NCBI RefSeq assembly: GCF_009905375.1
Contig: NC_133657.1
Coordinates: 41,473,853 to 41,537,852 of the forward strand
DNA from: Apium graveolens
Taxonomy: Eukaryota > Streptophyta > Magnoliopsida > Apiales > Apiaceae
Length of the DNA stretch: 64,000 bases
Direction of reading: 5' to 3'
This document shows, piece by piece, positions 56,919-64,000 of the stretch (positions within the stretch are counted from its first letter, which is position 1; each line of letters starts with the position of its first letter). The position numbers were made by a program, and so were the translations under genes. The notes beneath the pieces are model-generated. The model did not search any database. It was not told the DNA's origin and saw only the letters and a program-made list of their open reading frames with translations.

Positions 56919-59255
56919 CTAATGATTAGTTTTAAGGACCCAGACTTGCTTGGATCCTTTGGCCTTATCAAGTTTGTTAACATTTGCAGCAGATTTAGCA
57001 TCAGAGTTTATGTTAACATTTTTCTTATCAGAACTTACACTATCAGACTTTGAATCAGAATTTACACTAAAAGGAACAATGGAAACTTTCTTCAAAGAAG
57101 GTTTTAATTGATAATAATCATAGTACAAACTATGATATTCCTTACAAGTATAAATGGAATGCCATAAACTACCACAATGAAAACAAGGATTTTGTGGTTT
57201 AAATCTAACAGACTGACTCTTAACTCCTGATTTTGAAGGTAAGGAGTTTATGTTCTTATTCTTCCTGCAAAAAGAAGCCAGATGGTTAGAACTTCCACAG
57301 TTATGACATATTTTCCTAGGAGCATCAGGAACAGGTTTATAATCATTGCCTTTATTCACACCTTCCTTTCCATTCCTATTTTTCCTAGGTGATTTTACCT
57401 TGTGTACATTCTTAACATCTTTCAGCTTATGCTTAAGCTGCTTCTTAGTCATTAAGCCTATGTTTACTTCAGCTGTCTTTTCCTGTTTTAGTTTGTCAGA
57501 AGTTAATCCCTCTCTAACTTCTGATTTATCATTATCAGACTTTACAGTTACAAACTTAACAGGTTTTAACTTTGGCTTTTGCTTAACAACAGGCTTAATT
57601 TCTACAGTTCCTTTATCATTCTTATCCTCTCCATAACCTAAGCCCTTTTTCCAATTTTCACTACTTAGCAAATTTTGAGTTGTTCTGCCAGAGTTAGTCC
57701 AAGTCCTGATTATCTCTCTTTCCTTTTCTAACTCAGTTTTTAGAGATTCATTCATTTTTAGCACTTCATCCCTAACATAAAGAGCATCATCTCTATCCTT
57801 CTGAGTTTGATGGAATATAACTAACTCTTTTTCTAAGAAATCATTTCTTTTCTTAAAAGCAAGATTTTCAGAAGTTAATCTTTCACATGTTAAAGTTTGA
57901 TCTCTATAACTAACAAACATGGTTTTAAGATATCTTTTCAACTCATTAATATCATCAGTATGAAAAGCATAAGTAGTCTGAGGTACCTTTGTTTCAGCAG
58001 CTTCAGAACTGCTCTCAGCACTTTCTTTATCAGCATTTGCCATCAACGCATAGTTCTCCTCACTTTCCGAGTCTGAGGTATCTGTCCAGCTTTTCTGCTT
58101 TGTGACAAGAGCCTTGCCTTTGTCACCCTTTTCCTTTTTGCAATCAGGAGATATGTGGCCTTTCTCACCACAGTTATAGCATTTGACATTGGTATAATCT
58201 CCTCTATCAGACTTTCCTCCTCTGTCTTCAGATCTTCTGAAATTCTTCTTATCAGAACTTATGCCTTTCCTAGAAAACTTCTTTCCCTTCCTGAACTTCC
58301 TGTATGCAATCTTTGTGATCCCTTTCACCATAAGAGCACACAGCTTCATCATCTCCTCATCAGCATCAGTCTCAGGCAAGCTTTCAGAATCTGAGTCATC
58401 ATCACTTTTAGAACTTGATGACTCGGTATCAGACTTTGTGAAAAGAGCTTTACCCTTGTCTTTCCTTGAGGTAGCTGCCTTGGGGGATTCTTCTTCAGCC
58501 TTAAGAGCAACTGTCCTTGACTTTCCTCCTTTCCTCTTGCTTCTTTGTTCCATCTCAAGTTCATGAGTCTTGAGCATTCCATAAATTTCATCAAGAGTTA
58601 TTTCATCAAGATTATAATTGTCTCTTATTGTTGTTGCCTTCAAATCCCAACATTCAGGAAGAGCTAACAGGAATTTAAGGTTTGAATCTTCAAGATCATA
58701 CTCCTTATTAACCAGTGACAAATCATTCAAGAGTTTGACAAATCTATCATATAAATCAGTCAATAATTCATTAGCCTTTGAGTCAAAGTATTCATACTCT
58801 TGAGTGAGTATTGTCTTCCTGTTCTTTTTAATCGTATCAGTTCCCTGACACCTTGTTTCCAGAGCATCCCATATCTCTTTAGCAGTCTTGTAGTTAATTA
58901 CCCTGTTTGACATTACATTATCAATGGCACTATGCAGTAAGTGTCGTACCTTAGCATCCTTAGCAATTGATGCGATATCTTCAGCAGTATAATCACTCTT
59001 TTCCTTTGGTACGGTTTTTGCTGCTTCACCTGCAACTGCAACAGTGAGCTTGGTTGGTTTGTGAGGTCCTTCCTTGATTCTATCAAGATATTCTGGATCT
59101 GTAGCTTCCAGAAACATGGTCATCCTCACCTTCCATATGGCATATTCAGATGGTCTCAGTATGGGAACTCTGATGGTTTCATACCGACTTTGGATTTGTG
59201 TCTTTGGAGGTTCTTCAGTTTTGGTAGGCTTAGTTGGAGTTTCTGTGTTAGACAT
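56919..59255 (-). CDS. gag: Element B gag, 778 residues, intact
   Basis: Uninterrupted from MSNTETPTKPTKTEE to WVLKTNH, then TAG. The UBN2-like domain spans residues 20-260, and an acidic Ser-rich stretch and three zinc knuckles (CYNCGEKGHISPDC, CHNCGSSNHLASFC, CFHCGSLWHSIYTC) follow, with a helical charged region between the first and second. It could in principle supply capsid protein in trans to copies with damaged gag, such as A. The TAG-TGG-TCT-TTG-TGA junction to pol is the same as in A. Confidence 0.9.
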   Translation of the reverse strand: MSNTETPTKPTKTEEPPKTQIQSRYETIRVPILRPSEYAIWKVRMTMFLEATDPEYLDRIKEGPHKPTKLTVAVAGEAAKTVPKEKSDYTAEDIASIAKDAKVRHLLHSAIDNVMSNRVINYKTAKEIWDALETRCQGTDTIKKNRKTILTQEYEYFDSKANELLTDLYDRFVKLLNDLSLVNKEYDLEDSNLKFLLALPECWDLKATTIRDNYNLDEITLDEIYGMLKTHELEMEQRSKRKGGKSRTVALKAEEESPKAATSRKDKGKALFTKSDTESSSSKSDDDSDSESLPETDADEEMMKLCALMVKGITKIAYRKFRKGKKFSRKGISSDKKNFRRSEDRGGKSDRGDYTNVKCYNCGEKGHISPDCKKEKGDKGKALVTKQKSWTDTSDSESEENYALMANADKESAESSSEAAETKVPQTTYAFHTDDINELKRYLKTMFVSYRDQTLTCERLTSENLAFKKRNDFLEKELVIFHQTQKDRDDALYVRDEVLKMNESLKTELEKEREIIRTWTNSGRTTQNLLSSENWKKGLGYGEDKNDKGTVEIKPVVKQKPKLKPVKFVTVKSDNDKSEVREGLTSDKLKQEKTAEVNIGLMTKKQLKHKLKDVKNVHKVKSPRKNRNGKEGVNKGNDYKPVPDAPRKICHNCGSSNHLASFCRKNKNINSLPSKSGVKSQSVRFKPQNPCFHCGSLWHSIYTCKEYHSLYYDYYQLKPSLKKVSIVPFSVNSDSKSDSVSSDKKNVNINSDAKSAANVNKLDKAKGSKQVWVLKTNH

Positions 59256-59296
59256 GATTGTGTTGGGATCTTTAACTGTATGTGTGTTAACAGATA

Positions 59297-59309
59297 GGCT
59301 CTGATACCA
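59297..59309 (-). other. Element B primer binding site
   Basis: Minus strand TGGTATCAGAGCC, complementary to initiator tRNA-Met, next to the 5' LTR. Confidence 0.93.
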
Positions 59310-59311
59310 CT

Positions 59312-59923
59312 TGTTAGGTCACACACACTGTAGAGGGGGTGAATACAGTGTAAAATACAATCAAATCGAACTTTAATATCTTAAGTAACAAAAAACAAAC
59401 TTTATTAAAACAATAAACTCTGTTACAGTATAGAACTGTTACCTCTCAGTGATGAACAAATTTCACGAGAGCTGTTAGGGTTACAATGAATAATCTTCTC
59501 GAATAATGATAACACTTATAGTGTAAACCCTATGTCTGTGTTTATATACTACACAGTTACAAGATAACCGCTAATTGATATGGAATATAATTCTGCTTCC
59601 TAAAATATATCAATCAGATATCTTTTCTTCCAAGTATTCTATTCTTCATAGAATTCCTTCTTCATGCATATCTCTTCTTATGTTTATCTCGATCTTCTTT
59701 CCTTTAATCAGCTACTGTCCTTATCTGATCGTCCTTCAGCACTTAAGTTCTGATATCCAACTTCTGATGATTATCTCCTGATAATATAAGTACTGATATC
59801 CTTAAGTCCTGACTTCCAGTATAAGTACTGATTCCCAGTTAAGTACTGATTTGACCTCTTAAGTAAGATCTGAAAACTAAACATAAATCATATCAGCCAT
59901 GACATTATCAAATATATATAACA
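59312..59923 (-). repeat. Element B 5' LTR (right side)
   Basis: 612 bp, matching 46570-47181, with ATCCT beyond its outer end. Confidence 0.95.
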
Positions 59924-60499
59924 ATCCTCAAATTTCAGTCATTCATGATGTTAAGTAGAAGAAGAAGGGACCACAAAAACAAGTTATTTTGGAGATAGAG
60001 GAAGATAAATATTACATCCTTGATGATCTAGATGAGATGGATTAATCAATGGCTTACCTGGCTAGAAAATTCTCTAACATCAGGGTTAAAATACCATGGT
60101 TTTTCAAGAACAAGGGATAGTCCTCAAAACGCAACAGCTGGAAACCAAAAACTCAGTTTAACTTAGCTAGCAAAGGTGGCTATAAAACTGGATTTGTTGA
60201 CAGATAAAAAATAAGGTGCTTTAACTGTGATGAGTTGGGCCACTTTGCAACTGAGTGCAGGAAGCCAAAGAAAGTGAAAAAGGACAAAGCCTATCTGGAA
60301 TTAGAAGCAAAGTATGAAGTTCTCTTAAAGAAATAACAGGGAAAGACTTACATAGCTAAAGGCAAGAGTTGGGATGATACTGGTGAAGATGATGATAATG
60401 AAGAATTTGAAAATTATGCACTCATGGCTCTTGAGCAAGGAAAATCATCCTCATCAAAATCAGAGGTACCAACTCTAACTACCACTGATTTAAATGCAA

Positions 60500-60930
60500 G
60501 CCAATATAAAGCACTATACCGTATATGGTCTATCGCAATCCCCTCCCTAAAGAATGTTACCTAATATGTTATCTTAGATATGGTAGTTATGAGCTAATTT
60601 AACATTGTCTTTTTTATGTTACCTTAGCCAAAGACAAAGTGTTGCATTAGCTACAAAGTGTTACAGCTTCCAACATATTTGTCAAATTGTTACGTTAGAA
60701 TATTAAAATATAAATATAATATTTTCTTAAGAGATTAAATATTAATTTAAATTTATTATAAAAAAATTTAAGGTGATATTAAAATTTAAATAATGAGATA
60801 CATGATACACAGATATTTTATTCAGAAAATTTAAAAAAAAATCAAAATAATAATTTTAAAAGTAATATATTTTAAATATATATATGTAATAAGAATTGAA
60901 AGTAAAAATAAAATATAATATAATATTTTA
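60500..60930. other. AT-rich insertion in C gag
   Basis: Gag-like sequence stops near 60490 and resumes near 60935. Between them is AT-rich DNA with TGTTACCTTA-type words (GTTACCTAATATG, GTTACCTTAGCC). It is probably a small transposon, but I could not define its ends or target duplication. Confidence 0.4.
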
Positions 60931-61559
60931 AGAAACTGTTGAAAAGATGAGTGTAGAGATGTTTCATATTCACACAAGCATGGTGGCAGCTACTGAGGAA
61001 GTTAGTAGACTGTCAAAGACAAATGAGAAGTTTGAGATTGAAAAGCAATAATTGGAGCTACAGCTTGTTGAGCTTGAAACAGTCAAGAAATAAAATGAAT
61101 ATCTGAAAAACAAGCTCAAGTGTGCAAGTGAAATTGAAGTCGTCTTGAGAGAAAAATTGGAGAAGAATGAGGTAAAATTGAAGTCTCTTTCAAAAATGCA
61201 TCTTAGTTGGTTGGAAAAAACCATGAGAAAAAACCATGTGCTAATATAACTATTGGTTTGGACTATGATGCCTTGAACAGTAACAAGAAAATGAAGGTGA
61301 CAAAGGTAAGGCAATTGCAGATCAAGATGTCCTAGTTATGCGGAGAAACGTTTATGCGCCTTTCTTTGAGGCATGTGAGGTTAATTTCAGTAAAGTTGAG
61401 TTGGTCATCAAGCAAGAACTTGCAGATTAAGACAATGAAAAGATAAATGTAGAAATAACTCCAACCACTAAAATTGAGAAGAGGCCCATGATCAATTAAG
61501 TTTATAAGACATCAGTCAAGAAAATTAAGACTGAGAATGCATGAAAGAAAAAGAAGAAC

Positions 61560-63372
61560 ATGAATGGGAAAATTGGAGTGAACAAGAGCAATAACTTTGC
61601 ATTTGTTGCAGATGCTCCCAAGAAACAGTGTCAGAAGTGTGGCTCAACCAATTACCTAACTCACCTTTGTAAAAAGGCTGTTAGTGAGCCAAAAGTGGGA
61701 GCATGCAAATACAATGAAGCAAAGGGTGAAGATCAATACTCCTTCTGTGTCAAATTGGATTGCATTCCTTGAAATATGAAAGTGATGACAAGATGTCACA
61801 AACTGAGAGTAGATCTCAAAGAAGTTAACCTTGGATCTACAGCTAAAAAGGAAATGCAAATCAATCATTGATATTGTTCTTTCTGAATCATCAAATTCTA
61901 TATCTGCAACTTCTGTTAACAAGAAGAAAGTACCCAACACTTCTTGGTAGGTAAACACACTTAATCCTCATTATGTGCAGGGAAAAATAAAGAGAGTCAT
62001 ATGATAGTGGATGCTCCAGACATATGACAGGTGATAAAGCCCTGCTATCACAATTTGAGGAGATGGCTGGCACATTGGTGACTTTTGGAAACAACAGTAA
62101 ATGATTCACAATGGGATATGGCAAGTTAATTTCTGGGAATGTTGTCATTGAAGATGTAGCACTAGTAGCTGGTCTTGAGGTGAATCTCCTAAGTGTCAGT
62201 CAATTCACAGATAAAGGATTCAATGTTTCATTTTACAAAGGAGACTGCTCAATTATCAGCAAAAAGGCTGGTGAAGTTGCTTTAAAAGGAGCAAGGAAGG
62301 GAAACTTGTTTATTGCAGATCTATACTCAGTAAATAAGGATCGTATATGTTGCTTCTATACCAAGGCATCTATTGAGCAAAGCAAACTGTGGCACAAGAA
62401 GCTCTCTCACCTGAATTACAAAGCAATTAATACCTTGGTGTAAAAGGAATTAGTAAGAGACATAACAAATCTGGAATTTGATCAAGATGAAGTTTGTGAG
62501 GCTTATCAAAAAGGCAAAATGAAAAAGGTCCAGTCACAAAAGCAAAACTGTGAATTCCATAAGTGCATCATTATAACTTATTCACATGGACCTGTTTGGA
62601 CCAGTTAATGTCTTATCTATTTCTAGAAAGAAATATGCACTTGTGATGGTGGATGACTACTCAAGGTATACATGGGTAGAGTTTATGCATTCAACGGATG
62701 AAACTCCACATATCATTATTGAACACATCAAGAAGATTGAGAAGCAGGGTGAAGATCAAAATTGTGGGAAAAGATTGAGGGGTGACAATGACACATAATT
62801 CAAAAATACAATTTTAAATGAATTATACAAAGACACAGGTATTGTTCATGAGTTCTCAGCTACAAGGACATCTCAACAAAATGGGGTAGTTGAAAAGAAG
62901 AATAGAACTATAGTTGAGGCTACTAGAACAATATTGCAAGATGCCATTTTGCCAACAAGTTTTTGGGAAGAAGCTGTAAACATTGCATGCTACACTCAAA
63001 ATAGATATCTCATCAATAAAAATCTTGGCAAGTCACCTTACTCAATTTTGTCAAAAAGGAATCCTACTGTCAAGCATCTACATGTATTTGGAAGCAAATG
63101 CTTTGTGCTAAAAGACAACTCTGAATATGTGGGAAAATTTGACTTTAGAGTTTTTGAAGCACATTTTTTAGGATATTCGTTGGAGAGAACTGCGTACAGA
63201 GTTTATGTGCTTGAATAAAAGAAAATTATGGAAAGCACATATGTGACTTTTGATGATGACAAGTGTCCAGGCTTGGAGTGTCTTGATGAAAATGAAGTTG
63301 AAGCCATTAAGTTTAAAAATATAAACATTGATAGTGATTAGAAGATGAAGCTGAGATCAACACAACCAACAG
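61560..63372 (+). pseudogene. Element C: gag end, protease, GAG-pre-integrase and integrase remnants
   Basis: 61560-61770 gives a knuckle-like CQKCGSTNYLTHLC. Around 62003 the protease motif DSGCSRHMTGDKALL appears. 62111-62443 is GAG-pre-integrase ([19 protein letters not shown]). 62586-62798 is the integrase start ([20 protein letters not shown]). 62800-63218 is the rest of the core (SQQNGVVEKKNRTIVEA, HVFGSKCFVLKDN). Stops or frameshifts separate them. The linker towards RT ends near 63372. Confidence 0.83.
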
Positions 63373-64000
63373 ACTATAGGATTTTATCTATCACGGAAGC
63401 ATGGTAAAACAATTTTACATATATAAAATCCATATAATATGCATACAGATCGTAAATAAATCGAGGGATCGATTTATAACCTTTAAAAGCGATCCAAGAA
63501 CAACGAGTGGAGATTCTTAGCAGCTGCTCCTTAAGTGTGAAGCACTCCACCGGTATCCACCAAGAAAATGATGTAATGAAGGAGGAGGAGGTGGAGAGAA
63601 TTAGGGTTTGTAAATCTCTGAGTTGAGCCAAAAATAGGGTTTATAATAGTATATTTATAGGCAAAATTTTTAGCTGAAAATTTTCCCATAAAATATTATT
63701 ATTATTAACCCTTTATTATTCTCACTAATAATTAAAACACCTTTTAATTATTAATCCTTTTTCTAAACACTTTAGAAATAATTCTCTCTCTTGATTTAAT
63801 TTACAAAAATTAAATTCTTAATTAATAATATTAAGAACATTTCATAATTAATTTATAATCAATTAAATCTCATTTAATCAATTACTAAATTTGCCAATTA
63901 ATTATTTATTTCATAAATAAATAATTATCAGCCATTATTAATTATTTCATCCACCATTAAATCATTCTCTTTTATGGTGTGACCCTGTAGGTTCAATATT
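63373..64000 (-). repeat. Probable partial LTR of another retrotransposon
   Basis: Coding sequence of C ends abruptly here and an AT-rich, non-coding sequence with GTGTGACCCTGTAGGTTC near the window edge begins. It resembles copia LTR sequence I have seen in other dicots, but the match is from memory. It has no second copy or primer site in the window. Orientation is guessed from the ATAGATAAAATC end read on the minus strand. Confidence 0.35.

Larger units (their letters stand above)
46570..59923 (-). mobile_element. Element B: second 13.35-kb copy of the A-type SIRE-like element
   Basis: Same plan as element A in reverse: LTR (59312-59923), primer site, intact 778-codon gag, broken pol, ORF2, broken ORF3, polypurine tract, LTR (46570-47181). 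The target duplication ATCCT is perfect. The two 612-bp LTRs differ at about ten positions by eye, an age similar to A. Gag and pol are nearly identical to A, whereas ORF2 and ORF3 are noticeably more different. Confidence 0.93.
45809..61440 (+). pseudogene. gag: Element C gag, interrupted by element B
   Basis: The left part (45809-46569) begins MSEQKISSIKISAF and continues through frameshifted copia gag (RRILVSQYEGFMAKPKKGIT, FNKLINDLQLHD, LKFLLALSDHLEQKISAIRE). The right part (59929-61440) contains a zinc knuckle CFNCDELGHFATEC at about 60219 and coiled-coil-like sequence from 60940 (EEVSRLSKTNEKFEIEK). Many stops are present. An AT-rich insertion occupies about 60500-60930. Confidence 0.8.
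44625..63372 (+). mobile_element. Element C: old SIRE-like copia element, split by element B
   Basis: C occupies 44625-46569 and 59929-63372. It has a long 5' LTR, an iMet primer site, gag with zinc knuckles, protease, GAG-pre-integrase and integrase, all with multiple stops and frameshifts. The LTR ends TGTTTGAT and ATCTAACA are close to those of A and B, and the proteins are related, so it is probably the same broad lineage. RT, RNase H and the 3' LTR are not in the window. The coding sequence stops near 63372, where another LTR-like sequence begins. Confidence 0.82.

Overview
The window is a stretch of plant nuclear DNA, almost certainly a dicot. One ordinary host gene sits in a sea of nested LTR retrotransposons. 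The evidence is tRNA-Met-type primer sites, Ty1/copia and chromodomain Ty3/gypsy proteins, plant-type hAT/Harbinger/pogo MITEs, and a DHHC S-acyltransferase gene with plant exon structure. I suspect an asterid, possibly Apiaceae, but nothing here proves the family.

Left block (1-30638): a decayed minus-strand copia element (D) was cut three ways. Element A, a 13.3-kb SIRE-like copia element (1226-14516, +, target duplication ACATG), sits inside D's integrase gene. Element E, a small gag-only copia element (15525-29537, +, duplication GGTCG), sits upstream of D's protease region. Element F, a 12.2-kb chromovirus-type gypsy element with 3.6-kb LTRs (16681-28907, +, duplication CTGCT), sits inside E's gag. 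F has lost its integrase core but carries an extra ORF before gag.

Middle block (30639-44624): a nine-exon gene on the minus strand (32270-43013) encodes a 727-residue DHHC protein S-acyltransferase like Arabidopsis PAT19/PAT20. Its introns hold several DNA-transposon relics, including a Harbinger-like MITE inside a hAT element, and a CT repeat that forms a splice-site pyrimidine tract.

Right block (44625-64000): an old plus-strand copia element (C), with a minisatellite inside its LTR, is interrupted in gag by element B (46570-59923, -, duplication ATCCT). B is a second copy of the same 13.3-kb family as A. C stops near 63372, where a piece of yet another LTR seems to run off the window.

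The most interesting content is the A/B family. Besides a 778-residue gag with three zinc knuckles and a pol, both copies carry, downstream of pol, a 89-91 codon ORF (ORF2) and an approximately 1240-codon ORF (ORF3). Each is preceded by a conserved block with a TATA-like motif. ORF2 and ORF3 are preserved in both copies yet differ much more between A and B than pol does. I recognise no firm function for either.
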